The translations under genes and the position numbers were made by a program. Source: Scolanthus callimorphus (Eukaryota; Cnidaria; Anthozoa; Actiniaria; Edwardsiidae). From it: a stretch of 64,000 nucleotides of DNA. Shown here piece by piece: positions 1-13,200 of the stretch. The DNA is taken from the NCBI GenBank assembly GCA_033964015.1, contig CM066914.1, positions 15,207,637 through 15,271,636 of the forward strand. The letters run 5' to 3'. Below the pieces are notes generated by a model that worked only from the letters and a program-made list of their open reading frames with translations, ran no database searches and had not been told where the DNA came from. Each line of letters starts with the position of its first letter. Position 1 is the stretch's first letter.

Positions 1-383
1 GGGTCCGGCGGAACTGGACCAATTTTTGCACGGCAAAGTGTGCAAGTTTGGGACCTGCAAAAAACAGGTACAACTTTTGACCGGTACGGTTCCGTTTTCG
101 TAGCGGACCCGTGTAAACACCGGAACCGTGCAAGTTTTGGCACAGTTCCACGGTAATGGCCTGGAAACTAGCCCTCTTCAGGCGAGGATACTAAGCTACT
201 ATTCAACCTTCAACCAATCAGAGAACGAGACTGAAGAAGCCATGTTAGTGTTAGTTCAGTTGCACGGACCCGTGTAAACACCTCTGCAATGTGGAACAAA
301 ACTTGCACGGTACCGTGTAAACAGGTGTTCCAGGTACAAAATTCGCCCGGTCAAAAATTCGTCCGGACCCGTGTAACCGGGGT
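1..383. mobile_element. MITE-like inverted-repeat element, left end cut by the window
   Basis: The right end, read in reverse, begins with a GGTTACACGGGTCCGG-type terminus followed by a GAATTTTTG block; the left edge carries the same series from GGGTCCGG onward. Several internal copies of CCGTGTAAACA occur in both orientations. About a dozen terminal bases lie outside the window. No ORF is present. A Harbinger-like origin is possible but unproven. Confidence 0.55.
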
Positions 384-2185
384 CTCAGCATGACGTACTT
401 TGTAGCGCGCGCTTCACGAGAAAACCATTATGGAATGAAGGCACTTTTGTTATCGTCGCGTCTAAAGGACGTTGCAAAAAGTGAGGGAGTGTAATCTGGG
501 GCACGAGAGTGAACGTCGGTGGAGGTCAAATGAGACCATTACCTATAGTCCCTTCTAACGTTATTATTTAGATGTTCACTTACTATGATCAGATGGTCTG
601 TAAAACAAGGCCTTGTATGGTGTTCGTGGACCCCATGCCTCGGTCACTTGAACAGGGCAACTGTGCGAAGGAATGGGGCGGATCACGTGACGGACTATAG
701 GTGACGTCAAATGGGTCTGCAAAACAAAACTGGCATGCCATTTCCCGTCTGTCCATCATTTTAGTGACGCCCATGCAGCGGCGACTTTGAAAGGCAGGGT
801 TTCATGCTCTTTTTTCCCGGCAACTACAATCTGTACAATGTCCGGCCGCCCCCGGGAGGTGCGCGAGGTATAGATCTTCGAGCGTGGAGCACTAAATTTC
901 TGTATAATCAAGCTTACCCGCGATATTACACCATCGACATTTGCTGACATGCCATAATCTCGACAAAGTACCGAATTCCTAATAGAGTTCCAAGTTTGCG
1001 AACTCATACATACATACATAAAGTTGCACTCCTGCTATGTTTTACCTGCCATCTGAGCTGTCCAACAGAGCTCGTGTCCCAGAGGTTATTCACAAGCCTG
1101 TAGTTCCTCAGCACCTCGTCAGCATATCCAATTCTCATGGCTGGATCCAGATGGCGGCGCCGGAAGCCGCGCACGAAGCGTTATGCGAATTAACTCTTGT
1201 CGTCTCTCTACATATTGTATTACAGGCCACGAATGCTAAATGTGTGATGTAGGTTTCTTAGGTGATCAGGTATTCGAAAAGTTCGCTTGGTTCTTGATCA
1301 GTGATTCCAAAACGTGAATAGCGGTGTTCTAGAAGCCATTCTAATTGATCGCGCGTTCTATTACGTCATCAATGGAGTCGTAAAGATATCAAAACATGAT
1401 GTCAGAAATGCGATAATTGCCAAAAGTAAACTATAAAGACCAAGAACTGTCTGCTTTTTTAGAATAGTGCATTTTGACATTAAAATGCAAACTAAGCTGA
1501 CGCCAAATGGCGCTTTCCTTTCATTTTACTTCTTTTTCTCATAAGAACACGCTTGTACATACCTGTTTTCTGCTATTATATTTTAATACTCAAATATTTC
1601 CTTTTAATTTGATGAATATTAAATAAAATAGGCGTTACCGATCCCGCAATCCGCTCATAACGGATGGAAGGATAGCGCACATGGAGACCGCCCAAATCAA
1701 TTTGAGCCCGGTCATACCTTGTTTCTGACTGGCCATATATATGTATATACGCACAAGAGATGAAGACTCGTGTTAAATGTGGCTGGTCATAATGTCCGGT
1801 CAGACAAATACTTGACCGGGTTAACTTTCAATCTTGGACGGACATTATTTTTAGCCCTGCCACCGCACAACAAAATAAAAATGATTTAAAATCCATTTAA
1901 AATCTAGTAAATTTTTTATAGACCTCTTACAAGTCAGCAAAAATAATTTATACATTAAGACATTAATAATGCTGGCATCGTCATAGTCTGCTTGCTAGAT
2001 ATTTTCACGTTTTAAGATTCAAAGAGTAGAAATTTCCTACTTCCTTATTCAGCTATTAAACTGTTGGCAGCTTACCTCAGCAGGAAAAATGAAATTCACC
2101 CAATATGGGCCTGACTCTTTTACATTTTGCCTCTAAGAGATAGAAAAGACAAAACATTGGTACCACGACTGTCATTAAACTGCAC
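384..2185. other. Intergenic stretch without recognised gene
   Basis: Short ORFs on both strands here have no recognisable domain and no flanking splice logic. The DNA is AT-rich, with a short ACAT run near 1005-1020. I see no RNA gene or transposon ORF. Confidence 0.4.
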
Positions 2186-2228
2186 AGGGCTAGCCATGTA
2201 AGGCAATCCGCAATCCAACTTTTTGCGA

Positions 2229-2425
2229 GCTTTGGAATCTGGCATCCAGCTTTTGGAAACCAGAATCTGGTCTCTGAAATCCAGAATACAAATCCAATCG
2301 TTTCTCTTTTATTAGAATCCAGATCCCAAGACGGTTTGGAATCCGGAATACAGGGGATAGAATTTGGAATCCAGGGCCTGAAATCCAGAAGCTGAACCCA
2401 GAATCCAAATAGCTCTTGAATCTCT
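2229..2425. repeat. Degenerate tandem repeat of GGAATCCAG-like units
   Basis: Many imperfect copies of a 9-12 base unit (GGAATCCAG, GAAATCCAGA, GGAATCTGG) follow one another. The unit is not a multiple of three throughout, so the 79-codon ORF over it is a repeat artefact. It lies just downstream of the SNX stop codon. Confidence 0.75.
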
Positions 2426-2460
2426 CCATGGGTCGAGAAGACTAATTTTTAGTTATAGAG

Positions 2461-5400
2461 TCAGAAATCAAAGGCAAGTTGTTCTTCATTATTACTGACA
2501 TGTAGCCCATCTATTGTGGTGGTCAGATCTAGGTAACCCAGTTCAGATGCATCTGATCTGTTCTGTTTGTCTAACTGTGCAATTACTTCCACTGGTATGA
2601 TATCATAATCATCCAATAATAGGTCCACAGGGTCGGTAGACGTCCCATGCCAGCTTGCGCTCAGAGGGTGCTCAGGAGCAGAACAGTCAGTTTCATCTTC
2701 TGTAGTGTCACTGCCAAAACTCATCTCTTCCATGCTGCCAGGGATTGTGGGTAATGTCAGCCGGCCACCTGGTGACACCCCAGCATTTAAAGTGCTGCTA
2801 CGAGCACGAGGGGCTATAAAAAAATGCATTACGCAATGTCATTACACTATACTTGAGTGCACCACACATGTTGATTATGGTTTTAGATGTGGAATATAAG
2901 GAAATGTCTCCTGGTTTCCTGTTGTATGTTAAGATTGAACAAGAACCTATGTAACTTTGTGCTTTGGTTTGCAATGATCCCCTGAATAAAATGCAAACAC
3001 ACAACTATCATGTTCCAAACTACTAAGTATCTAACAAATATGATGTGCACTCATGGAGGGCAGATTTTGATCAACTGATGGGATATTAGCAGGATAAAAC
3101 TTGCAGTCATAAAAAATGTAGTTTGCAGTAAAGCTTTAATAAAGGTGAGGAAGCACTAAAAGTGTTACAGAGGACAAAGCCACAGTGGACAAATGAGATT
3201 TCGTGTGAGCATTGGCAATGCAATATTGTAAGTGAGATGTAACCTCAGTGGAAGAGCATTGTTCGTACCTCCATCTACAATGTCCCCACCACCCTTCTCT
3301 GGAAAAGTATAGTACCCATCCCCATAGCTAGACGACCAGCCACGCCCAGCTGCTCGGTTTCTCTCTGTCCTGCAGTTTAACAAAAAAATCTGTTTGCAAG
3401 TAGCAATGTTTGCAATTCAGACTGCCACTTGCATCAAGTTCAGGCCCACATAGCTCACTTTATAGCATTTTGTCCTGTTTCCTACTTGCTTTGTTATTGT
3501 GGAGCAAAGATGGCCAGTAATGTAGCAAGGGGGATGTAGCAAAGGGGCGGTGGTGACCACCCCCAAATTTTTTTGAAACGTTATATAAAATGACAAATCT
3601 TGTGCATGATATGAAATTGAAAGAAGTCAGAAACGTTTTGGTGCTCAAAGCTCATGAATTCATCACTTACTTTTTGGTGAGAGGGAAATCATGGCATGGA
3701 GTGGAGGTTGTTATCCTTCTTTCCTGTTTTTCTTTATCTTCTTGTTATGTAATATGAGGATTAAGGATTTAATAGCCCCTGGAGTTCGTGTTTTGATATA
3801 GTGTTCCATCTCTCTTGGTTTGAGGTCTGTCTGTAGGAACAACTGAAGGGCTGGCTCTTGAAGAAATGCATGTACTTGTACTAATCTAGAATAGAGAAAC
3901 AAGCAAGTCAGTCACAGGAAAGAGATCAGAGGTCTCAAACTTCTAGCCTTCCATTGACTAATCAGAAACTTATAGGACCTTGGTTTAATGCCTCATCTGA
4001 AAGACATGAAACACAGGAGAAATGAAAAACTATTTCTACCCAGAAATCAGAAGGTCCAAAACACAACCAAAGCGGAAGGGAAAAAATCCCTAACAGCACA
4101 AGCCAAGAACGGAACACTTGACCCAGAGGAGAGTGGTGATTTCTTGGGCCATTCTACCAATTCTGCTTTCCTGCCAGTTCTCTTTTATTTGAGATTAAAA
4201 TCCTTCTTGTCAGAGAATTTATGTGATGCATGTAGTCATATTAGAACTTCTTTATTATTTGTTTTGTGCAGTGCAAAATCTCCACTAAAACACTAAAATG
4301 ATTTGCTTACTTGTTCAAGAATCTTTGTAAACCTTCTTGTCTTTCTTGCAAAAAATTTTCCTTAAATCTTCCTATCAGCTGTTTTCGAGGTAGACTTGGA
4401 GCAGCCCTAGAAAGCAACCGAAATTACCACCAGAACATCAGACATAATTATTGCAAAGCAAATAGCAAATTAGGCTCAAAATAGCCTTCAGTGCAGCCAG
4501 TATCAAATTCACTATATGATATTATGGCAATAAAAGAACTGATCCTTTTGCAGCAGCTTTGGAATGCCTGATTCTGGTTGATGCTTATGCAAATGAGTCA
4601 GAATGTAAACAATGGAAGTCGCCTATAGAGTGTAGAAGGCATAGGTTGAACAGATGACTAGCAAATGTTATTTAGCCAGACGTATTTCTCAAAAGTGAGA
4701 CAGAAATGGTTTTATGTATGCATGTGCACCATTTTAGCCAATCACAAAAGGTTCTTGAATGCCTATCCCCAGAGCCACCCCCACAAGGTGATGGGCCAGG
4801 AAGCTCTGAGTAGAAGATTGAAGAGACATGGCTCTGGATGCCTACCCCATAATAGTGTGCTGAAGTCCCAGTAAATTTCTCAGCCACACAAACTCAGAGT
4901 ATCTTCTCCTTGTTTTGGAGTGAAGAAGCGGGTAATATGGATGGTTTGTCTGGTGTCAAGATTAAATATCAAATACAAAATGATTAGCTTGTCCCATTGG
5001 CAAAATCTTCAAATGTTCAGCTTTCTTGAAATAGACACACATATATGAGTTAGAATTTTCAGTTTCCTGTGTTTTTAGAGAGATGGGTTATGGGATATAT
5101 TGTAGAGTTTGGAAGCTACTACTGGATCCTTCATCAATGTTATTAGTGCTTTTTCTATGACTGACAAAACAATAATTTGATTTGTTGCCAGGACAATGTC
5201 AAACACACAGTTATCACCCAAACTGACATCGCAACAAATTGTTTTTGCAACAACTTGCTTCCTGTAACAATATTGGCCTTAAATCTGCTGGAAACAGTAC
5301 ATGTGGCATATCATTGTTGCTGCAACAAAGTTACATCATTTAGCCAGTTTCTTTGACGAAAAATTAAAGGCCAGTCTTTATGCCTTGTTTAACCAGGGCC

Positions 5401-5851
5401 TTATTTTCTCCAAGGAACATTTATGGGTGTTTCTTCCAATCTTTATGCCTTAATTGTTTAGCCAGTGGACCGTAAGTTTTACCCAGCAGTTTATGGGGTG
5501 TTTTGCCTTAAAACTGTGATTTATGGCCAGCCCACACTCTGTACAAAGCCGGGCAATGAAAGCAAATGGCCAAGTATAGTGCCTGCATAAATCACTAACC
5601 TTGACTTCAATCTCGTAATCAGTATAAAGTGCTCGTCCCCTGTGAACATGAGTCCTTGCATTCTTCACCTCAATATCGAAGCACTATGATATGAGATCAC
5701 AACGAAAACAGATGATAATTCTACTAAATCTGCTTTGCTAAATTCCACTAGCTAATTATTTGCTCTACTTCACATGCAAACAGAGAAGTCATGTTTATTC
5801 GATGCGTACCGTAGTGTTTCCACTGCCTGGTGTGATGTAGTCACGAATCAT
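2461..5851 (-). CDS. SNX10/SNX11-like sorting nexin (PX domain)
   Basis: Exons on the minus strand: 5810-5851 (tentative first exon, ATG at 5851), 5600-5683, 4846-4949, 4311-4406, 3671-3885, 3269-3369 and 2461-2813, giving about 331 residues. All junctions are GT-AG and the phases agree. The PX domain is seen as YTDYEIEVK, then RRRYSEFVWLRN, then LPRKQLIG, then FLQERQEGLQRFLNK; the block LQLFLQTDLKPREMEHYI matches the helices that follow PX in SNX10 and SNX11. By family, it binds phosphoinositides on endosomes. The 150-residue tail is Ser/Thr-rich and acidic (DLLLDDYDII) and longer than in SNX10/11. Exon 3671-3885 meets a stop at 3711 unless one base is restored near 3735; with that base the frame stays open to the donor and joins the next exon in phase. 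The start is uncertain: a second phase-0 candidate ATG lies near 5774. Confidence 0.8.
4768..4812. repeat. Fragment of the CAGAGC/GAGCTC foldback family (family I)
   Basis: CCCAGAGCCACCCCCACAAG followed by GGAAGCTCTGAGTA is a diverged end of the family that is full-length at 26272-26484. It sits about 34 bases inside the SNX intron from the donor of exon 4846-4949. Confidence 0.6.
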
Positions 5852-6192
5852 TGTTGTTTTTCTTTCCGAGCAAGAAGCCACCGAAAAATCATGGCTCCTT
5901 CTAGATGCAGAGAGTTCTTCTGGTTTAATACAGAGTCATGTAATGAAATTAAGGCGCAGCATAGCGATATTTTATGGGAAAACAGATAACATAGTTCGCA
6001 AATGTCAACAATCAACCAAGTTCTACTCACATACAAGTCGGCGCGCAAAGGACTATGGTATGTTTTGTCAACACACAGGTATCCCGCCCCTTCGCGAGGG
6101 GTGGCATGGTAGTTTTCTACTTGTTTTCCATTGACTATTTGACCGGCAGTAGAAACAAATTTAGCATTTTGAGCGCTAAACTTTAGCCAAAT

Positions 6193-6216
6193 CCTAAACC
6201 TAACCTAACCTAACCA
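6193..6216 (+). repeat. Short CCTAA tandem run
   Basis: CCTAAA is followed by three CCTAA units and CC. It resembles an arthropod-type telomeric motif, but at about 24 bases in the middle of a locus it is only a microsatellite. It lies between two copies of a TTTGACCGGC motif. Confidence 0.6.
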
Positions 6217-6879
6217 AGAAATAAATATGGATTATATCGCTGTTTTCATGTTGAAACGACGATTTTGTGTGCTGTTTATTTGACCGGCGGGGCATCCCTA
6301 AAGAATAAAACATACATGCTAAAACGGCAACTATGAAAAACATTTCTGCATTACCGTTAGATAAGCTAATTAAAAAAACGTGTTTCCACATGGATTTCTT
6401 ACACACTCAGCAGACCTATAAATACGTTGGTGATGCATAATAATTAGTTGATTGTTCAATAACGGTACAAGGGGCGTCCTTATATGGTCTGGTGTCCGGG
6501 CGTACTCTCACCCATAGGTATCTACAATCCCCGCCAAAACTGTTGACCCATTTCTCGACCTTTGAACCGCTATTCTTAAATTTGGTTCCTTAGCAAGAGT
6601 CTCCCGCCAACAAGCCCTTTTCTCCCCCCTTCCCCCCCCCAATCAATATATTTCCACTAGGGTTCATGCTAGAGCTGAGAGCCTATTTCCATAGGGCACA
6701 TACATCCTGGAATTTCCACACGGATCACACAAGTGTTCTGGATTCCGCAGGGGTAGAGCAATTTTGTCGTAGCCCCCCATCGAGTTCCTGGGTTCCTCTA
6801 GTTTTCCTGGGTGAAATCTACTGGGGAAGAGGTTAAAACAACTTTAGGGGGAGGGGGGTACCCGAGACCCACCAACTCT

Positions 6880-7213
6880 TTCAATTTTCCTCGAACCCAG
6901 AGCTCCCCGCTCGTCGTCGCCTCGCAGGGGAGGCTCTGGTGACATCCATTTGAGGGCATTCGCTGATTGGCTGAAATAGCGCGCACGCGTACATAAAAGT
7001 AGCTTAATCTCGCTTTATAAAAACGAATCTTTCAAAATAATAATGGCATTCGTTTCCTAGTCTTCTTTTCAACCTATGCCTTCGACTTCAACGCTCTAAA
7101 AGTAATTGTCAGGCATAAAATCACCATTTTATTTTACGCATGCGTCAGTGGCTGTCACCAGAGCCTTCCCCGCGAGATGACGAGCCGGGAAGCTCTGGGT
7201 ACAAGAATGACAG
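6880..7213. mobile_element. Family I foldback element, enlarged copy
   Basis: The left end (ACCCAGAGCTCCCCGCTCGT, then GGGGAGGCTCTGGTGACATC at 6896-6950) and the right end (CGCATGCGTCAGTGGCTGTC through GCTCTGGGTACAAGAATG at 7138-7213) are inverted copies of each other. The interior is about 150 bases longer than in the 26272 copy. Confidence 0.65.
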
Positions 7214-7269
7214 GGGGTTTGTTTGTGAATACGCCTTTCCTCTCCCCCTCGCGTTTCGCGAGAGGAGAG

Positions 7270-7475
7270 CACGCTATGGTCCAATTTCCTCAGGGACCTT
7301 TGTGTTTGACCCTGGAATTTCCACAGGGCAGACTTTCTTTTAAACCCAGAATCTCTACAGGGAATTTATTTGCAACTTTGGAATTTCCACAGAGGTCACA
7401 AGAGAACTTGGAATTTCCCCAGAGGTGGCTTCAAATTTCCGCAGGGTTTGGGCAGGAATTTCAACAGGGGTAGAG
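7270..7475 (+). repeat. Degenerate GGAATTTCCACAGGG tandem repeat
   Basis: At least seven imperfect copies of a GGAATTTC[CA]ACAGGG-like unit follow at irregular spacing; related copies lie at 6680-6770. The repeat creates apparent ORFs rich in EFPQG/NFHRG. These are translations of a simple repeat. Confidence 0.75.
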
Positions 7476-8189
7476 ACATTTTTGAACATTTAAATTCGAA
7501 GTTGCTCGGTTATTTTTTGGAACAGCCCAATTCGGACATTTTCACTTATCGCGACACGCAGTATTGAATCCAAGGAGCGCGAGGGGAGGGGCGAGGTAAG
7601 CGTGTGGTTTGGGAGCTTGGAATCACAAATATCACGGTACAAAATAACAAACCATGTCGCACATCATTCTAGTTTATTGTTTAAGCTGACTCCTATTATA
7701 TACAAGAAATATACTGTTACAGAATTATTAATTACACAAAATACTATGTCGTGTAATTCCAATAGTATTTGAACAAATCCGTGAAATACACGCACAGGGA
7801 ACCCGAGATGACCCATGGAGGGTATGGACAAGAGATCCCCATAGTGGTCATCTGGACTCCCTGTGTCATTAGTCTTGTTGTAAGACTGAGTTAGTTGGCA
7901 TTGTTGCCGATGTGCCTAATGTACCCTGATGCTGCCTCAGCCGTTTCCCTTCCCTCCCCTCCTCAGGAGCACTTGCAGGAAAGGGAAACAAAGTAAGCTA
8001 TGAAGTTGTTGCCCATTCTCGTCCCCAGAGTCTCTACCAAAGTAGGTCGGAGGTTCTGGCGGCAGACGAACTTCCGGTTCCAGAATCAAGTGTTATTTTC
8101 CAGTGTTTCCCTGGGTAACCATTTTTCAGGTAGCCAATTAGATTCGCCTCATGAAACCGTGAGGCTCTGGGTACGAGATTGGTAGTTGT

Positions 8190-10045
8190 CGTGCTAAGCT
8201 CTTGGGCAAATAATAAACGTAGGTTCTTTGTGTGAAACCGATCTTAATCCTAGTTTAATCCTTGTATAAGGATAATTTTCTAAGTGGCGCATCAGCATGG
8301 TAGTCTATCTAATAGAAGTTTAAAAAATATTTCAAACCCATGCAGTCGCCACAAATTTCCCTGTCCATTCGACACGCTGTTGTATGTGTGGTCTAACAGG
8401 AATATAACGGGAGGGATGCAAGCGTAATCTCTTCTGCTATTCCCCAGCCTAAACTTTTCAATTTGTATGTACACGGGCAAGCGCACAAGGGTGGTAACCT
8501 GAAAAATACGGTGCGCATGGAAAAGGATGCAGACTACAAGGTGCTTATCGATATAGCGAGGCACGTGGTCATCTCGGTTGAGCCTTGGTGTTCGACCTCA
8601 GACCTGAAGAAAAGCGTTTATAAAGATGCAGTGAGGTCAACAGAATCAACCACAAACTGTTTTAAATGTGATTACACGGGCTGCTGTCGCATGATCTATG
8701 ATTTATTAGAGACTAGACAGTCTATCAGTTTTACCTTCAACAACAACAAGAAAAACAACACAAAAGACAGCGAGGCTATTGAAAGCGACACATGAAGAAC
8801 ACTACTGTTTACCTGTTACAAAAAGAAACTTGCCAAGGAGGTATGAAAAATACACTCTGAACTGAGAATGTTTTTGGCAAACAGAGAACAATGCAGATTA
8901 AACGTGTGTATACAACACCCAGAGTATAGTATACTCAGGGAACAGTAATGTGGAACAAAAAATTAGGAGTGTATCAGCTTAGTCCCTGGCTTTCTGTGCT
9001 CGATGAAGCGCGAGGGCTGGGCCGAGCGCACAGGGTCCCGGGTGAAGTCACAGCTTCTACCTTACCACAGGAAGCCCGCCCAGAATGCCAGGGACTAAGC
9101 CGGGAATATAAGCGCTGTAACTCAGCTCAGGGAAGTGTGAAATGTTCCTTCTATTTTTTCACATCCTTGGGTGATGTTGCCGAGAATTTCGGATGCCTTT
9201 TTCTGAATAAATTTACCAGAAAGCGAAACGAGCGACTCCCTCACACTTCCCTTGTCTGCTGGAGGCTCACTTATGTTTAACTTCAGTTAGTTTTTTCATA
9301 GGAAAAATAATCTTACGCCGAGGAAGCGTCTTTCTACTATTATTATAAATTGAGCGCCGCCAAGCGAAAGGGGCCCTTATACAGAATATCATATTTTTCG
9401 AGGAAAATACAAAAAAGTTCCGAATTCACATACAAACCCTTATAAAATTGGAAATTTAGACTGTACTGACAAACCTTGCTTTGCCGTGCGAACATTGGAT
9501 GACCAATATGCTGAGTGTTTAAATACAATATAGTAGCTACCTAGCACTCTTCAAAACAGAACTTTGACAAAATAATGCATAACGTCTCTTTTCGCTTGGC
9601 GAGGCACGATTTTGTGAAGAATACAGGGGTGACAGCACTGAATTCAAGATAACTAAATTAGTGTTAGTTGCCGCAAAAGCAGAGTCAATATTTATTAGTA
9701 ATCTGTAAGTATCCACTTTGTGGCATTATTAACAAAGATCAAAATGTGCCTACGGACGACCCATGACCAGAAAAATATATTATGTTTCTGCCGTGAGTGA
9801 ACGAGTCCTTCATTACAAAGCTACCATAATATAAAATATAAGGTTGTCACGAAAGGTCAACCTAAGCCAGCCCCAAAGAAAAGCTCTGAACAAAGGACTT
9901 GCCCAAGACCAATGAATCTATTATTATTTACAAGTTAATGCACAGTAAGCTTTTCTATTGTGATGACAAAAAGATTATTTTATAATCAATGAGCACCTGA
10001 AAACATACTTCCACCAAGTAGGAGCCTAACTGGAATAAGATTTGA
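8190..10045. other. Intergenic stretch with short unassigned ORFs
   Basis: A 110-codon ORF at 8463-8795 and another at 8948-9280, both plus strand, show no recognised domain. The second overlaps a region with inverted ends (CTTAGTCCCTGGC near 8978; GCCAGGGACTAAG near 9087), suggesting a small foldback element. No splice-supported gene is seen. Confidence 0.4.
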
Positions 10046-10047
10046 AA

Positions 10048-10210
10048 TCAGGGATAGATCCAAGGACCTACAAAGAAGGTAGGCGCTCTGTCGTTGGAAA
10101 AAGATATTCCAGGATAAAGCTACCACATGCAAAGGTTTCCTTGCAATACGTCCTTGTAAAATTTGCAAGGTCCCCCCCCCCCCCTTGTAACTTCCCGGAT
10201 CCATCCCTGA
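10048..10210. mobile_element. Foldback element with TCAGGGATAGATCC ends
   Basis: TCAGGGATAGATCCAAGG at the left is inverted at the right (CCGGATCCATCCCTGA). The interior has a C-run of 11. It is related to the GGGGCGGATC elements at 20321 and 30735. It lies just downstream of the tentative MBD5/6-like last exon. Confidence 0.6.
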
Positions 10211-10254
10211 CACAACATATTTGTTCAGTTTCACCCTAGTTTGTACCGTTCCAT

Positions 10255-13200
10255 CTAGGAGTATAAAGTCCTGTTAACAATCGTCATACCTTGACGAACA
10301 TTTAGACGATTTCTCTAGAAATAAAATGAAAACAAGAAAGAAGTAAGTTGAAAGAAGAACAGAAATGTTTGGATTTCCAGTCCAATTGATTTCTAAAGAT
10401 ACCCCAAATAACAACCACAAAAATCTTTAATGCTAGCAAATAAAACAATACATGTTTGAGTAAACTTCTAGTGACTCACCATTTCTAATTCTCCTAGAGC
10501 TTCATTGATAGCCTGCTCTAAACTGATCCTGGTTCGTTTAGCTCTGTTAAGAATAAGAATATAAACGTCAGGCATTGTGTAAAAGCAAACGTGACAACCG
10601 GGAGGAGTATCAACATGAAGTCGATGAGGAGTGTCATGCCATCAACATGAAATTGATGAGGAGTGTCTCGCCATCATCATGAAGTCGATGAGGAGTGTCT
10701 CGCCATCAACATGAAGTCGATGAGGAGTGTCATGCCATCAACATGAAGTTGATGAGGAGTGTCACGTCATCAACATGAAGTCGATGAGGAATGTCATGCC
10801 ATCAACATGAAGTAGATGAGGAGTGTCGCGACATGAACATGAAGTTGATGAGGAGCTTCTCACCATCAACATGAAGTCGATGAGGAGTGTCATGCCATCA
10901 ACATGAAGTAAATGATGAGTGTTGCGCCATCAACATGAAGTTGATGAGGAGTGTCATGCCATCAACATGAAGTCGATGGTACTGTGTATGAGTAAGAAGC
11001 TGCACTTTCTCAGCTTTTACTAAATGAGCCCCACCAAGTGAAAAGGGCCCTTTTACAGAATTTCATACTTCCGAGGAAAAATGCAAAAGAAGTTCAGAAT
11101 TCTCATAGAAACCCCTATAAAATTTGCTTGGAGAAGCCCAAATATTTTGCTGCAAACTCCAGCAATTTCTAGAGGAAGACAATTATGCACGAATCAAACA
11201 CAAAGCAAATCATGGCACATAGAGCGGATTTCACATGACTGTCGCGAGTAATTCGCAATTACTTTGTAATTACTTCCATACGTTTTGTTCAGAATTGGTG
11301 TAATTACTTTGCGATTGGTTTCACGACAGTCATGTGAAAACTACTCTTACATAAAATATGCAAAATAAAAGTACCTGTATTTCTTCTTGCGAGCCTTCTC
11401 ATCCAAGTTCCTGAGGCCTTCATTCAGACTCTTTAGTTTGTCAACTTCAACTTGACTGAAGGTATGGTCTCCATACCACATCACCCATCTCTGAAGCAAA
11501 AAACAACCATCACAAGCTTACAATCATGAACCAATCATGTGAAGGGGTCAGGGTGGAAGTTATAAAAGAGGAAGCTAAAACTGGACCTTGTTTACAGAAT
11601 AGAATAACGTATAGGGAAAATGATTGAAAAAGGAGGAGTTATTTACCAATGGGCAGAATGATTGCAGGACTTGAAATTGCTACCAATATTACACTAGGTT
11701 TTTACCTCATGTGACTAACATTTCATCTCCGGTGGCCTCTTTAGGACCAAATACTCTGGTGACAAAGTATTTCAACTTGGGGGGCCACAATTCACATAGA
11801 AAATCCCCCACATTAGCCTCAACAAAATATTGGTGCTTAAAAGAAACTTCTGATGCTGGTAACCAGCATTTTTATCACATAATCAACAAACCTTGCCATC
11901 ATCTGCCTTTCCCTTTCCCACTCGACTCTCATCTACAATCTGCCCTGGCCAAGATGGTAGGCCTCTAGCCTGTGCCCACACCACATCACCAATTTCAAAG
12001 TTCTGCTTAACAAGAGGTACTTGTATGTCCATTCTGTACTGCATTTCTGGTAAGGGCGGAGGCTTCAAGGGCACACCCATGAGTACTGGTGGATGTCCTA
12101 GGGCTAATACCACAAAAAGGACAAGAAAAAAACAGCAGTTGTACATGATGAAGTATTTATAATGAAATATACATACAGTGATTAATTAACACAATTTGCT
12201 TCGAACTAATTTCACATATTGTGTAAAAAGTGCAGAATAAGTGCAAAGCCATCACCAAATCCAAATCTCTTAGAAACGGACAAACTAGATTAGATTAGAA
12301 ATGGACAAACTAGATTAGATTTTTACTGTGTATAAATAAATAAAGATTGATTGATTGACTGATAAATTATTGTCAATATTATTATCATTTGCAAATGATC
12401 ACCATTCTGGACTAACCATGGTTCTCTGTAGTGCCACCATTGTACATCTGTTGGTTCCTTTTAAAGTTATCAGGTGCAGCTGATGCATCACCTATATCCT
12501 TTGCTGTGAAAAAAGTTATCAAAAGGGTAAAACAACTAGGGTGAAACAACTCTGAAATAACAATCTAATTCCAAAAAAATGTGGAAAGGATCAGATTTTA
12601 GGGGATGACATCTAAGGACATGGGATCTTTTGACCTTCAAAACTGAAATTGTAGTTAGAAGGCTGATATGGTTGAATTACTTCATTAGGTATGTTATAAT
12701 TCAAAGCCAACATCAACACAAAAAACACAGCCCTATCAAATTCTGGTTCTAATATTATTTATATGTTAATTAACATCTTGATACCACTACTACCAGAATC
12801 CTCTCCAAATTCGTTTTGTTATTCAAAAGTTTGAGCTCCCTTGGGAGCTGCAAGATAATGGTGTTAATGAGGCAAACAAAAGGAACTACGAAAAGGATTC
12901 TGGTAGTAGTGGTATCAAGGGGAATTGTGAATTGTCCACTAGCTATTTATTTATCCAATCAACAAAAGTCATACCTTATTTTAAACCCAAAGAGTGAAGA
13001 TTTGAGCAAATAATTATACACCAAATCGAAATATGGCAGCAAATTGGAACAATTGTTTTTGAATTACTAGCCATTCATTCATATGAAAATGCCTTTGTAT
13101 TTCCATGTGAACACGAGGCTAGTAAGTCAAGAACACTAGTTATTCAAATTTGCTGCCATATTTCGATTGTGTGTTTTCAGGGATTATTATGCATGTTAAG

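Noticed and set aside
5848..6048. 66-codon ORF upstream of the SNX exons as the N-terminus
   Set aside because: It stops before reaching exon 5600-5683 and has no matching donor; the short exon 5810-5851 fits phase better.
6193..6216. Telomere-type CCTAA repeat marking a chromosome end or fusion
   Set aside because: Only about four units, imperfect, in ordinary intergenic sequence.
7177..7473. ORF rich in EFPQG repeats as a structural protein
   Set aside because: It is a frame through a non-coding GGAATTTCCACAGGG tandem repeat; two other frames are equally open.
10608..10980. Regular 32-bp repeats that resemble a CRISPR array
   Set aside because: Repeats are contiguous with no unique spacers, there are no cas genes, and the locus is an animal intron.
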